Assembly (NCBI GenBank): GCA_029207755.1
Contig: JARCOQ010000007.1
Location: 44,039,656 to 44,103,655, forward strand
Origin: Chamaea fasciata
Taxonomy: Eukaryota > Chordata > Aves > Passeriformes > Sylviidae
Length of the DNA stretch: 64,000 nt
Direction: 5' to 3'
Program-made: the position numbers and the translations under genes
Shown: piece by piece, positions 12,541-24,633 of the stretch
How the letters are laid out: each line of letters opens with the position of its first letter
How positions within the stretch are numbered: position 1 is the first letter of the stretch
Notes under the pieces: model-generated
What the model was told of the DNA's origin: nothing
The model's input: the letters and a program-made list of their open reading frames with translations, nothing else
Database searches by the model: none

Positions 12541-12905
12541 ATCATAGAATCATTAAGGTTGGAAAATCCCTCTAAACACATCAAGTTCAACCCTTACCTA
12601 ACACTATAGATTCACCAGTAAATCATGTCCCTAAGAGCCACATGCACAAGATCTTTGAACACTTCCAGGTATGATGACTCCACTACTCCGCTAAGCAACC
12701 TGTTACAATACCTGATCACTCTTTTAGTTAAGAAATTTTACCTAATATCCAAACTAAACCCCCTCTGGCATTACATGAGACCATTTTCTCTTGTCCTATC
12801 ACTTGTTACATGGGAGAAGAGGCAAACCTGCACCTGACCACACCCTCCTTTCAGGTGGATGTAGAGAGTAACAAGGTCTCCCCTGAGCCTCCCTTTTTCC
12901 AAACT
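12541..12905 (-). mobile_element. CR1 LINE 3' fragment, minus strand
   Basis: The plus strand starts with 'atcatagaatcattaaggtt', the reverse complement of the short-repeat tail that ends CR1 elements. It then runs through diagnostic 3'-region sequence in reverse: 'aagttcaacccttacctaac', 'aatcatgtccctaag', 'ctaatatccaaactaaaccc' and 'cttgtcctatcacttgttac'. The element is 5'-truncated, as is normal for CR1, which is copied from its 3' end by target-primed reverse transcription. Its truncated 5' end abuts the family A LTR at about 12905. A 70-residue open frame within it (12625-12837, plus strand) is antisense to the LINE and is not a gene. Confidence 0.93.
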
Positions 12906-13836
12906 AGGGTTCATAATACAAGGGCAGAGAGAAATCACTCATCAAATACTATCATGGGAAAACAAGTTCAAATTAAAGATATTAATTGAATTTATTGCTA
13001 ACAAAATCATAGCAGGACAATGAGAAGTAAAACAAGACATTAAAAACATCTTTCCCTCACCCTTCTCTCCTTCCCATCTCTAGCTCCTCTCCCAGGAGTG
13101 CAGAGAGACAAGGAATGGGGGTTATGGTCAGTTCATCATCTGTTGTTTCTCATGCTACTGAGAGAGAGAGTTCCTTCCCCTGTTGCACCATGGGGTCCCT
13201 CCCATGGGAGACAGTTCTCCATGAACTCCCGCAATGTGAATCCATCCCATGGGCAGCAGTCCTCCCAAAACTGCTGCAGCATCAGTCACTCTTCCACAGG
13301 GTGTCATCCTTCAAGGACAGGCTGCTCCAGCAGAGGATCCTCTTTCCAGGGGCCCCCCAGAGGTTCACAGCCTTCCCTCAGGCATCCACCTCCTCTGGTG
13401 TGGGTCTCTACCATGGGCTGCAGGTGGATCTCTGCATCTTCACCATATCCCATGGGCTGCAGGGGCACAGCTGTCTCACCATGGTCTGCACCACGGGCTG
13501 CAGGGGAATCCCAGCTCTGGTGCCTGAAGCACCTTTTCCCCCTCCTCAACTGACCTTGCTGTCTGCAGAGCTGTTCTTCTCACATGTTCTCACCCCACTT
13601 ACCTCTGGTCACAATTACAACTGCACACCAACTTTTAATTTTCTTCTTCTTAAGTCTGTTATCACAGAGGTGCTACCGCCATTTCTAATTGGCCTAGCTT
13701 TGGCCGGTAGCATGTCTGTCTTTGGATCCATTAGGCTTTGCTGGATATGGAAGAAGCTTCCAGGAACTTCTTCCAGAAGCCAACCCTGTAACCGCCCTCC
13801 ACTACCCAAGCTTGGCCATGCAAACCCAATATAACA
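12906..13836 (-). mobile_element. Family A LTR (ERVL-like), minus strand, 3' truncated
   Basis: Read on the minus strand the LTR starts at about 13836 (TGTTATATTGGGTTTGCATG) and runs down to about 12906. It holds degenerate tandem units with the core 'catgggctgcag' at 13412-13423, 13451-13462 and, as 'cacgggctgcag', at 13492-13503, spaced about 40 bases apart. The part around 12940-13080 corresponds to the 3' portion of the copy at 979-1850, but roughly the last 95 bases present there (through 'ccaccaca') are missing here, where CR1 sequence begins. A 239-codon open frame at 13115-13834 and overlapping frames run antisense or out of frame through this LTR and are by-products of its GC-rich repeats, not genes. 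Confidence 0.85.
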
Positions 13837-15117
13837 AATTTGAAGAAATTATGACCTTTTATTAACCTAGCTTTTTTTTCTGTACAAGAGAAAACTTTCA
13901 TTTTCAAGTTTATTTTGAAATCTTAGAAGGGTGAAATCATGTAGCTTTCTGAAAAAAAGCCTTAAAACTTGATTAATTTCTGAAGTTGTAAATAACAAAC
14001 ACTGCTAAATTATGTTCTATGCTGTTGTAAATAATCTTTTAAAACATGTATTAAAACACCTCTAATTACATGACAGAACTCAAAATATCTTTGGTCAAGT
14101 ATCTGCCACCTGGTCTTGTTTCCTTGGGATTGGAAAATTCAGATGAAAACCAAATTAAGATAGACTGGGGTAAAGTAATATTTTAGGGATTTTAACAGCT
14201 GTGCAGTGAGGAAATATGATTTTTTTCTTTCATTATAAGATCCTTCAGCCTTGGAAATTTCATAACAGGTGGTTACATCCTCTTAGAAGCAGATACAAGA
14301 TTGTATGGGAATGGTGTAATGAAGGTTTGCAGGACTAAAAAGTCTTGAATTGTAAGTAGTCCAACTCTAAGTACTTACAAATAATAGTTATTAGTGTCTT
14401 TGAAATCAGTTAGGTATCCACATATCCAGAATGAGTTGCTTTGTCTCATGCATACAATAAAACACCAATTAAAATTTTTTTAAAAAAAACAAACTATGTA
14501 AAATCTAGAACAATATTAGAGGTACAGGTCCCAAATATCTCTAGAAGAGAAAGCTGTGAATTTGCATTGAAAAGAGAAGACATTGGAAAGAAAAGCTGGT
14601 TGAAATAGAAGCTGGAAATCTGATAATTCGTTTTATTTATCTGATCAACATTTTTTGGTTTGTGTTTGGGTTTTCTCATAAAGCTCCCTAAGTACTCAAA
14701 ATGCTGAACTAAAATGATGGAGCGTTTAAAAGAGTAATGGAATGTAGAGAACAGAAAGTTTAATGACAACTGACTCCATAATGGAAAGTTAAGGGAGCTC
14801 TTCTGATGTTGTTCTGACATTTTAACTTGGAAGGATGTTTCATTAGACATAATTTGATTACATCTATGAATAGAAAAATTGCCATTAAAATAATATTGGA
14901 GGAAGAGAATAAAATCTGAATGGAAACAGGTTTGGTGAGAAAATCATAGTTAATATTTGAGATTATAGAAAAAATATGGACTCTTAGTGAAATAGATGGA
15001 GAATGAGGTTTAATGTAGTAAAATGCACAAAAGAAATTTAGAATAGTAAAAATTTAGAACCTAGTGACCATAAAGGCTACAGGACAGTGGTTCAAAAGAG
15101 ATGTAACACAAAATAAA
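13837..15117. other. Unique AT-rich DNA, no gene seen
   Basis: No repeat or gene recognised. A 118-codon minus-strand open frame at 14494-14850 has no family features, no plausible splice context, and a composition like the surrounding AT-rich DNA. Confidence 0.5.
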
Positions 15118-15673
15118 TTTCATGGTTTAACCCCAGCTGGCAACTAAGCACCAGAGGTGCTGGCTCACTCACTGTCCAGATGGGATGGAAAAGAGAGTCA
15201 GAAGAATAGAAGTTAGAGAACTCTTGTGTTGAGCTCAAGGCAGTTTAATAAGTAAAGCAAAACTCACATGAGCAAACAAAGCAAAACAAGGAATTCCTTC
15301 ACCACTCCCCATTGTCAGGTGTTCAGCCATCCAGAGCAGAGCAGAGCTCCATCGCACGCAATGGGGATTTCTGAGGAAAATCACCAGCACCCTGAACATT
15401 CCCCCCTTCTCTCCGCTTCACCCAGTTTTATACACTGAGATATCACATAGCATGGCATTTCCTTTGAGTCTGTTGGGGTCAGATGTCTGGCTATGTCCCC
15501 CCCCAGACCCCTGGCTGTGAGAAGTTGTGAGAAGCAGGAAAGGCCTTGATGTGTAAGTGCTGCTCAGCAGTGACTAAAGTACTCCTGTGTTGTCAATGCT
15601 GCTTTCAACAGAAACCTAAACCGCAGCCAGTATTAGGTACTATGAAGAAAATTAACCCTATGTCTGAGAGTCA
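15118..15673 (-). mobile_element. Solo LTR, family B, minus strand
   Basis: On the plus strand it opens with 'catggtttaaccccagctgg' (15121-15140) and closes with 'gaagaaaattaaccctatgt'; both are the reversed ends of a common avian LTR of about 570 bases. On the minus strand it carries a TATA box (TATAAAA, reverse complement at 15426-15432) in the right place between U3 and R, and an ATTAAA-type signal region near 15243-15250. The same family occurs at 18491-19060 and 49609-50180. Flanking 5-mers ataaa (15113-15117) and ttaaa (15674-15678) agree at 4 of 5 positions, consistent with a slightly decayed target duplication. No internal retroviral genes are present, so this is a solo LTR. Confidence 0.9.
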
Positions 15674-16252
15674 TTAAAATGTCAAGTGGGCAGAGGAAAA
15701 TGGAGAAGGAGTCTAAAAAAAAAAATTGTCAAAAAAGTATCCAACATTGAAAAAAATAACTTATTCCATGACAACAGTGTTTACCCTTAGCAGTATTAGA
15801 AAATAGGTATATATAAGGAAGTACATTCATGTTAAAAAAGACTATTGCACAAACAATAGAAATTTTGATGTGACAACAAAACAGAATATATTACATTCCT
15901 ATAACTACTAGAACATGTCAGAAAGAATACTTTCAATTCCCAGGGAAATTCAAGGCTGAAGGGCATTATCTTGTTACAAGAGAACATTCTCCCTCCAGGT
16001 GGAAAGACATTTCTAAGGAATCTGAATACTCCGTCACTCCTGACACTAATGATATTGCTACAGAACGTGGCCAACAGCTTTCCTAATAGAAGATCAACTA
16101 TAGGGTTTTGTGTCATTTCAGCATTATAATTGTAAGAAAAGACCATTAAAAAAGATGTTAAATCTCATTAATCTATGTTATAGGAATTGATAGACTAGCC
16201 ACTCATAACACAGTTCCAGCAGTGAAATTTTACATTCATTTCTTCAAGAAAA
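15674..16252. other. Unique DNA, no gene seen
   Basis: Unique AT-rich spacer. A 104-codon minus-strand open frame at 15832-16146 is present, but nothing in its composition or motifs points to a protein family. Confidence 0.5.
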
Positions 16253-16318
16253 GGGAAAGGGAAAGGGAAAGGGAAAGGGAAAGGGAAAGGGAAAGGGAAA
16301 GGGAAAGGGAAAGGGAAA
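16253..16318 (+). repeat. (GGGAAA)11 microsatellite
   Basis: Eleven perfect copies of GGGAAA, flanked by AA and GAAGC. All purine on the plus strand, with eleven G3 runs spaced by three A's, so it meets the usual G-quadruplex motif. The same unit appears twice as the transition unit (435-446) of the large satellite at 415-814. Confidence 0.98.
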
Positions 16319-18039
16319 GAAGCAGCTATAAAACAGTGTGAAAAGGACTTGATTCACAAGTACTTAATAATATACTGTGACCCTAAATATGCTGCAAGGG
16401 AGGGAGGCAAGCAACACTGGTTCAAAATACAAGATGTTTCTAACAGTTTTTTCTTCTGGAGGGTAAGTTTCTTTCTGTTAGGCGTGTTATGAAAAGAAAC
16501 AGTTTACTAACAAATTATGGATGCAGCTTCTGTAAGAGACATTTTCTGTACATGGTTATAACACTGCAAAGGGACTTCTGACTCAACGAAAAACAGAGGC
16601 CAGGAAGGAGAAATTAATTGTGAAGTGTCTGAGTCAGAGAGCATCAGTAGGAAGAGGTGAATAATAGCCATTATTTATAGCCAGAATGGATTGGCTCTAT
16701 AGGTAAGTAAAATTAAATGAAAACTGCTGGTCAGTTTAATTGGTTAATATCTTAAATTCATTTTATACAGACAATATTTTTGCTTATGAAATGTTGTGGT
16801 TTATTTTGGTCTCTATTTTCACTTCTGTGTAGTGTTTACTTTTGTTTTCTTTGGTACCTTGTTAACCTCCCAAATAAAAATGTTTCAGTGGTTTTGTAGG
16901 AAAATAAAAGTAGAACAAAGACCAATAAATACATTTTATCATGATATGAACACAAAGTTAAAATAAATTAAAATAATATGTATATAAACTCTTTTAAGCA
17001 GCTCTCCCAAGTCTTCTAATTTATTATGTTCAATTTGTGCTGCCACACAAAGTGCCCCATTCATGCAAAGCAAATCGTGAGAAATATTAAAATAAGTAAT
17101 GTTAAAAACAATCACCTGATTTTTTTCTACATGATTCCTACAAAAGCATGGATAAACCATTACTGATTAATGGAGAATCCCTTCAGTTTTACTATTAATA
17201 AGGGAGAACGTACCATCTAAAGCACAAGGAAGTAGTGTTTCCTTACTCTATCCATATTGACTTCTCTTAGAAATAGAAGAGAGAGAAAAATAATGTAAAA
17301 TGGGAAAAAATAAAGCATCATGGGAGCTTCTCAGCTAATGCAGAATCTGTGGGTGTTTGCCCATATTACAACATGCCATGTTTTCCATCAGCTGGTTTGT
17401 CTAGCTGAAGCACATTATGACTGCACATACAGTCTGAATAATTTGAATTATTCATGGATCTAGGCACCAAGGGACATCACAAAGTGCCTGAATCACAAAA
17501 TCTAGCTGCATCTAAATAAAATACAGTTATGTGTTAGAAACTTGAAGATCCACATTTGCATTGAAATTCCACAATATAGAGTGTATTGTTTATGAATGTA
17601 TTAATCCAAGGTTAAATGAAGTACAGCAATATTTTTTAAAGGAAAAAGGCTCTTTTCAACCAATTCTTTTTTGCTTAATTTGCTACAAGTATCTGAATCT
17701 TATGCAAAGTCTTGGTTTTGATTTAAGTATCCAGAAAAAAAAAATCTCAGAATTTGAAACTTTCCACTTGGCAGTGTCAAAATTATTTTTCTTAATGCGT
17801 CTTGACTGCATAGTATTGTTTATTTCACTAGTTATTAAACCACTTGGACAAGCAAATTTTGAGTTTCAGAAAATTTATCCATCCAAAATTCTTTAAAGTA
17901 TACTATATTATTCTACAGGGAACTAAGAGATTTCTCTTGGTTATCAGTCTTTTTCCTTATGGGGAATTTAATTCTCAAGATATCAGCTCAGAATGTCACA
18001 CAGCAGACACAAACAGGTCTAGGGAATATCTGATCATGT
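16319..18039. other. Unique AT-rich DNA, no gene seen
   Basis: No repeat or gene recognised. Short open frames at 17561-17896 and 17844-18068 overlap one another and look like chance frames. The 3' part may grade into the decayed CR1 sequence that becomes recognisable from about 18050. Confidence 0.45.
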
Positions 18040-18490
18040 TGAAGATAAGTTATTGGTGCAGGTGCTAAGGGGGCTGACTAAGAAAGGTGCCCGTCTGGAT
18101 TTATTTCTTGAAAACAGAGAGGTGGGTGAACTGCTAGTCTGTGGCTACCTTAGTCATAGTGACCGCAAACTTGTTGAATTTCAAGTCATTGTCAACACGA
18201 AAAAAACTGCGAGCAAAACTTCAGCTTTGGATATGGGAAGAGCAGAATTCAGTCTGCTGAAGGAGTTAATTAGTAAGGTCCCCTGCCTTAGAAGGTATTG
18301 GGGTCCATGAATGCCAGTCACTTTTTTAGATGTATTTTTTAAGAGAGCAGGAACAGGAAACTCCAAAGTGTCAAAAATTAAAAGAGTGGAGCAGACAGAC
18401 ATGTTGCTGAGCAGGGATCTTCTAGAGCTAAAGTGGAAAAGGAAAGTGTGCACACTTTTGATATGTGACTCAGGAGGACTTCAGAGACAG
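18040..18490 (+). pseudogene. Decayed CR1 LINE pol fragment (linker before reverse transcriptase)
   Basis: The frame at 18053-18310 translates with 'GARLDLFLENREVGELLVCG', then 'SHSDRKLVEFQV', then 'SALDMGRAEFSLLKELISKV'. This order (an LLDL-type block, a CSDH-like block with VEF, a DFRRADF-like block with a LxxLL-type run) matches the region of the CR1 ORF2 polyprotein between the endonuclease and the reverse transcriptase, as I recall it. After a stop at about 18308 the match resumes in another frame as 'LLSRDLLELKWKRKV' (within 18311-18496), equivalent to the basic ELL-LK-KK segment just before the RT domain. The fragment therefore carries at least one frameshift or stop and is dead. Neither the catalytic endonuclease residues nor the RT core is present. 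It is immediately followed by a family B LTR. Confidence 0.75.
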
Positions 18491-19060
18491 TGTTGACTGT
18501 AAAAAGAAAATTTTTGTGTTTTGCATTTATGGGAGAAACAGTATTGATAACACAGAGATGTCATGTATTAGTCATCACTGAGAAATGCTTAAACAATGTC
18601 AAGGTGTTTTCTACTCCTCAAACCACCCCATCAACAAGTAGGATGGGGGTGCACAAAAATGTGGGAGAAAATACAACCAGGACAGTTCATCCCAACAGAC
18701 CAAAGGGATATTCCATTATATATGATACCATGTTCTGCTGTGAAAGTTAGAGGGAAGAAGGAGGAAAGGTGGCACGTACACGTTTGGACTTACATAATTT
18801 CTCTTTCCAAGTAATTGTTATGCCTGATGGAACCATGCCTTCCTGGGAATGTCTGATCACCTGCCTGCCAGTGGGAAGTAGTTAACAAATTCCTCATTTT
18901 TCTTTGCTTATGTGTGCAGCTTTTAGTTACTTATAAAACTGCCTTTATCTCAGCCTATCATGTTTTTCACTTTTACCCTTCTGATACTCTCCTCCATCTA
19001 GCTAGGGCAATCGAACCAGCTGTTATGCTGGGTTTAGTTGCCTACCAGTGTTGATTCACA
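18491..19060 (+). mobile_element. Family B LTR, plus strand, diverged
   Basis: Recognised by shared blocks with the family B copy at 15118-15673 read in reverse: 'attgataacacagagatgtc' near 18543, 'gaccaaagggatattccatt' near 18697, 'aactgcctttatctcagcct' near 18937, and an end reading 'ggtttagttgcctaccagtg' then 'ttgattcaca' (19051-19060). Its length of about 570 bases agrees with the other two copies. The TATA position seen in the 15.1 kb copy has decayed here. Its start is set at TGTTG beside the CR1 pol fragment; the first 50 or so bases are poorly conserved, so a 5' deletion is possible. No exact target duplication is visible. Short open frames at 18490-18814 inside it are not genes. Confidence 0.8.
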
Positions 19061-22000
19061 AGACCTGTGAGGAACCCCTTTCTACTGGTTCAACTGGATT
19101 TAAAGTTATTAAACACTGAACTACAGGAAACTGTGCAATACATAAACTAAAATAGATTTTGTCCACTGCAACTGTTGTCTATATTAACTAGAATGATTCA
19201 GATCCTATTCTATTAGTTCAAACACTTCACTTGTAAATAGTTGAAGGAAAATAACATAGATATATTTCATATGAAAAGCTCATGTGTCAATATCAATAAT
19301 AATACATGACAGATTACCATAAATTTCTTCATAAGCACTCAAACACCAAGAAAACACACAGTAAGAATATTTTCAAGACAGCAGGAAACAATGTTTATTG
19401 GCAATGGCTGTATTTCTGTTGTCAAAAGGGAATAATCTTCAGTTTAGAAGTATCCAGTATGATCAAAAGTGGAGTGTAGCCTGAGGCTTTAAGAAATTTC
19501 AGAGATCGTCTTCCTTACAGCGTTCAACTAAAAATCAACTGTGAAAGAGATCTACTCAAGTTTGCATTTACTCCAAGGACAGAAACAATGTGGAATTCCA
19601 ATCGATGTATTAATTAAATGTGATGGCAAAATTTTGTGTCGTAGTGAAGTGACTATAGGAGCCTTAGTAAATGATTATTATTCCTTCTACTGCTCTCATG
19701 GATTTTTTTTCTAATTTATGAACAAGATGTTTCAAATTTTCAGAAAAATACAGATAAAGAACTTTATGTATTTACCTGGAGCTGTTTTCACAAGAACAGG
19801 GACAGAATTAATACTTGCCTATGGCACACTCATGTATGAGGGCTGGGTATGTGGTCCAATATGTGAAACATATGGTCCATTTGGGTTTACAAGCCTTTCA
19901 GTATTTATTTCAACCTGTCAAATCATATTCATGTCAAATGCTAGCTGTCTAAAATCCCTTTGAGGTGGCACTGACAAAACATAAATAAATAAATTGTAAA
20001 TTATGTAGGATTTAATCTAGTTTAAATCAGTCTGATAAAATAAAAAGAAGGAGTAATTTAAAAAATCTGGTTCTCTTCTTGAAATTATTTTAAACTGCAT
20101 AGAAGATTTTCCTTTAGCAGTGAAAGGACAAACAAGAGAGTTTCCCCAAGCGAAGTAAATGTCTTCAGCTGTGCAAATAGGCTTCCCTGTTTTACTGAAT
20201 CTCCTATCCGAGGGATTTGGGTAGATGGACATTAAGAGAACTATAATGTAAATAGTTGGGCATGCCAATCTGCACAGCTTAGCTGATCCTGGTGTGCATG
20301 TGGTGTTCACATGACCACATTCAGCTGGGTGAGTATTCAGCTAATTGCATGCACAAGAACTCCACCAAAACTGTGGCCATTAACATGCTTAGTCTGCCAT
20401 ATGTTATTAGTTTTAGAAAGCATGTGTTATGACCTAAGACCAAAGTCACCAAAGAAAAGAAGTGGATTCACTTTTGTTGCCAGCTTTTAAACCTCCACTG
20501 ATCTCAGAGCAGCTGTGACAACTTATCCCAGTGGCCAAATTAGTTTTCACTTAGGACTAAAACTCAGCTCAAATACTGAATCCCTGTATTAAAGTCATCA
20601 TCACAAGTGAATGGTGTTATGTTACTACTTACTTATTGCACAACATCTGATAATTTTTAACTTTCTGTCCTGACCTCTTCCTTATCCTGAACCATTTGGA
20701 AATGTCACTGCAGAATAGGTAACCTTTATAGCACTGACTTAAAGTCAGTCCAGATGGTGTCAGCTAACAGTTATTAACTGTTAGTTTGCAGGAATTAAAT
20801 GAATGCCACACCTGCTGATCCCAAGTACTAGCAAGCCAGTGCTCACATCACATGAGCAGTGCACAAAAAAACCAAAAAACCTAAGTAGCACCACATTGGA
20901 ATCCTGGGATAGAGACCAAAGACTGCCAATGAAGGGGCATATTTGGACTAATAAGACATGGACATCTTACCCTGTCCCGTGCTTCCTGCCAAATAAAATT
21001 TGTTCCTAATTATTGCAACAATATTCCAAGACTGTGTGAGTGTGGTAACCACAGCCCATTCATCCCAACCTGGGTTTGATGAGCAGTGGCACATTTCAGC
21101 AGTGTCCCTGCTCCAACTGCTGTCACAAGAAATTTCCTTCCATAAAGCCATTAAAATGAGAGGAAAGACTATTTATCTCTCCTCTTTATAGTCTCAGATA
21201 AGCAAACATCTTTAATGTTTGAAAACAGTTTATTAAATGTTTTTACCCATACAGCTTAATAAACACATTGAGAGCATTTCCCTGAGGAGGCTGGGAATTA
21301 AAGCACACCTGGCCTTTCCTCAGTCTCCTCAGCATTCTGATAGCAAGAGAGATTAACAAGTCAACATTTCTTCACAGCAGAATCCTGTTTGCCATATATT
21401 TAATCAATTGATCCAATTTTAAATTCTCAGTTACATCTTTCCCCCTCGTGATTCAGCAAAACTCCTACAATAATTTGAATTTTCAGTGTCCCTATTTTGA
21501 GTACTTTTTATTTTTGCCTTTTCTTTGTAGAAATGAGCACTCTTACTACTCTATATTATTGCTAATGAGAAGCACATGTTCCTGTTTGAGCCCTTAAGAT
21601 AAACAGAGGGAATGTACCAGGTCTGCTGATCAAAGCTTATAGAGGGAAAATACTTTATAATTTGGACTTTGTTTTTTTTTGCAGACAGAAACTCTGCAAA
21701 TGTCATATCCTGCAAAAAAGAGTCATCATCCAGAAAAATTTTTAGAAAATTTTGAAATAGGACAAAAGAGTTTTATTTCCAAATTAAATTTATAATTCAA
21801 AATTTATCAATTAGTCACTGTAAAATGTAAAGAGGAAAATTTTCTGCTGATATTTTTCATAAACTGAAATTTGTGCTGAAACAAGCACCTTTAAACAATA
21901 CTGAGGTGAAACTTGAAAGCTGAGTATTGAGTAACAGGTTAGGTTAAATATCACAAAAGAAGATACTACAGAGCAAATTTACAAATATTAAGAAGAGCCA

Positions 22001-22262
22001 GGAAACAGCTAGCAGTGGTTATATCTACTATTCTTCACATTTCATTGAGCAAATTCTTGCAGTACCAGTCTATTCCAATAGGAAGGAAGATAGAAATATA
22101 GAGCCAAAAAGTGGATATGCATGGTCACACATGCTACATAGGTAACTGTGTTAATGAAGAGATAGTTTAGTTTACATTAAAAGCAAAATATATAAGAAAT
22201 TCTGTTTACTATCTCAAATATAACTTTGACTGCAGTCTTACTGAGAGTGAGTGATTTTCTAC
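19061..22262. other. Unique AT-rich DNA, no gene seen
   Basis: No repeat or gene recognised. A moderately GC-rich stretch at 20800-21140 carries short frames on both strands and an AATAAA at about 20993, but nothing that identifies a transcript. Confidence 0.45.
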
Positions 22263-22319
22263 TTTTTTTTTCTTTTTTTTTCTTTTTTTTTTTCTTTTTT
22301 TTTTCTTTTTTTTTTTTTT
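22263..22319 (+). repeat. T-rich repeat (T8-T14 runs separated by single C)
   Basis: Runs of T interrupted by single C's at roughly regular spacing, ending in a longer T run. A low-complexity tract; its minus strand is a purine-only A/G run. Confidence 0.95.
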
Positions 22320-24557
22320 GCTTTGTTTTTTCCCTGAGAATTTAAGGAACTTTTTTCTGTGCTTACAATCTTGCCTTTCTGGAGCCAAATTAAGCTTTCT
22401 GTTTTACTTTTATCTTCTCTTACTCAGTACACTGCACAGCCGTGTGGAAGAAATTGCAAGACATTATGGACTACTTCTGTGTTAGCAAGACACTGGTAAT
22501 ACCACATGCCATCTTGTCACACATCTAAATAATGCTGTCAGTCAACTGTCTTGCTGCATAGAAAAGATACATGTCTGAATGAAAAAAAATCTCCTGGTAA
22601 AGTCAAAGTCTTACCTTGACAACATGGGGAAGAAAACAATGTGTAAAGAGAACATTATCACTGAATTGGATGGTGTTCTGGTGTCACCAGCCTCTCCACT
22701 CTTTGTACTCATCCTTAGACAAGGTTGTGGTAAAGCCAAAAAATATTTCCAAATTCAGAATTCCCTTATGACAGCATTATGAAGCCTTTGTTTCTCATTA
22801 TGATTGAACTGAATAGAAAACACAAAGAAAATGGGTGGCAGCTTCTCTCCTATGTGTATTTGTATGCAAAGAAGACTCAAATGTGACTTGGAAATATGTG
22901 GACTTGGAGTCTATAGCTCCTCTTGTGTGAAAATTTCTAAAATCCTATAGAAAGGAGTGCAACATCCAATTTGTCATTTTCTTTGAAAAAAAAGTCATTG
23001 AAAAATATAATTCAACTTAGGATGACAGTTTTGAAAAAAGTCTGTACACATCTACATTTTTCTTCTATGACACTGTCACTGATCAATGGCTTCTTTTGAA
23101 CTGTTCTTGATGAAAGAAAATCCTTGGCCTAGCTTTTTCCTATCTTCCAAATGTGTACTTAAGATGTACACCTTCCGTAAATTACTTGGGGTTTTTTGTT
23201 TTTGTTGTTTTCAATGTTAGCTACTGATGTGTCTCTGCGAACTTGAATTTCCAAAAGAAGTTGAGGGATATAAAGAGAATGTTTAGCTTTTATTTTATTT
23301 GGTACAGTAGATTCAAGCTGATTTTAGTGGGTATTTGATAGGTTTTCCATAACTAAAAGACTCCCTTTTCATATTCCACATGTTCATGTAGACATCCTGG
23401 AATTCCTGCAGGATGCTGAGGATGTCCAGTTAAAAGTTGATGCTTGGAGGACTACATAAATAGACGTAGACCACTTTTTGTTCCTATATCCATCTAAACA
23501 ATGTACCTTTTTATACTATTCCTGTTTCTAAGATGACTCTTTCCGTGTCCACTTGTCAATACCCAGATAAATCATTTAAAAGGCAGTTAAGGAGATGTTC
23601 AGTATACACCTATCTTCTCACCACCTAGCAGCATTGAAAAGCTATAAAAGAGTCAGCTTTTTACTTCTCTGTAAATCATGAGACAGAATAAAACCAAAAA
23701 AACGATGATTATCTTGCAAATTTTTGAGAAAAATCAAGTTAAAACATACACCTAATGTGTACATGACTAAATATGGCCAAAATGTACATCTGCTTAGAAT
23801 TTGAAATGCCTTCTAAAAGTATATCCAGTCTCAGTTAATTCTTTCTCGTATCTTTGGGTTTGCTAGATTCTATACAAAGGAAGTAATTGGCCATCCCTAC
23901 ATCAGAAATCGTCTCTAATTAGAGACTAAAGGCAAAGGTTTGCTGTGAAAACAAAGTGCAAGCAGTGAAGGGATTTGTCTAAGATTCCACAGTCTATTAT
24001 TATCAGACTAAGGTATAGAACATGAGTATTTTACTATAAATTTAACAGGTGCTAGATGACAGTGATCTGATAGGTGTATAATATGCAAAAATTTGTTACT
24101 AACAGTTGAATGTCCAGATTGAAAATTATTTATGGCTTATTTTTTAAGTCATAAGAGATATTCATTTAAAAAATATATATATTAGAATCTCTGAAGTAAA
24201 AGTCCTTATTCCTTAGGTCAAGAATTTTTCCTGGACAGAGTCTGGCTGTATATTAGTAACAGTAAGTAACTGTAAGTTATGGTTTTAATATAGTTCTAAC
24301 CCTAAGACCCATTGTACATTATCTCATCTTTCAACATTTTACTGCTTTAAATAATATGAATTTTACCATAAATATAGAGAAAAGTAGGCATAAATCTAAG
24401 ACCATATAAAAAAATTCCAGGAACACAAGTTTTAAAGATTTTTCAATATGTTATTTTCGGTTTGCAGAGCAAAATGTCTGGAATATATAAAATTACTAGA
24501 GACAAAAAAATGATAAAATTCTCCCCTCCTCTCCTACTACAAACTGATTTCTCCCAC
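22320..24557. other. Unique AT-rich DNA, no gene seen
   Basis: No recognisable gene, RNA or interspersed repeat. Small open frames (for example 22579-22782) carry no family features. Confidence 0.5.
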
Positions 24558-24633
24558 AAAAAAAAAAAAAAAAAAAAAAAACCAAACCAAAACAAAACAA
24601 CAACAACAACAAAAAAAAAAAACCAAAAAAACG
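24558..24633 (+). repeat. A-rich tract with CAA/AAAC triplets
   Basis: A run of 24 A's (24558-24581), then CCAAA, AAAAC and CAA units and a second A run. Low-complexity sequence of the kind common beside avian retroposons, though no adjacent element was recognised. It creates spurious poly-Lys and poly-Phe frames on the two strands. Confidence 0.95.
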
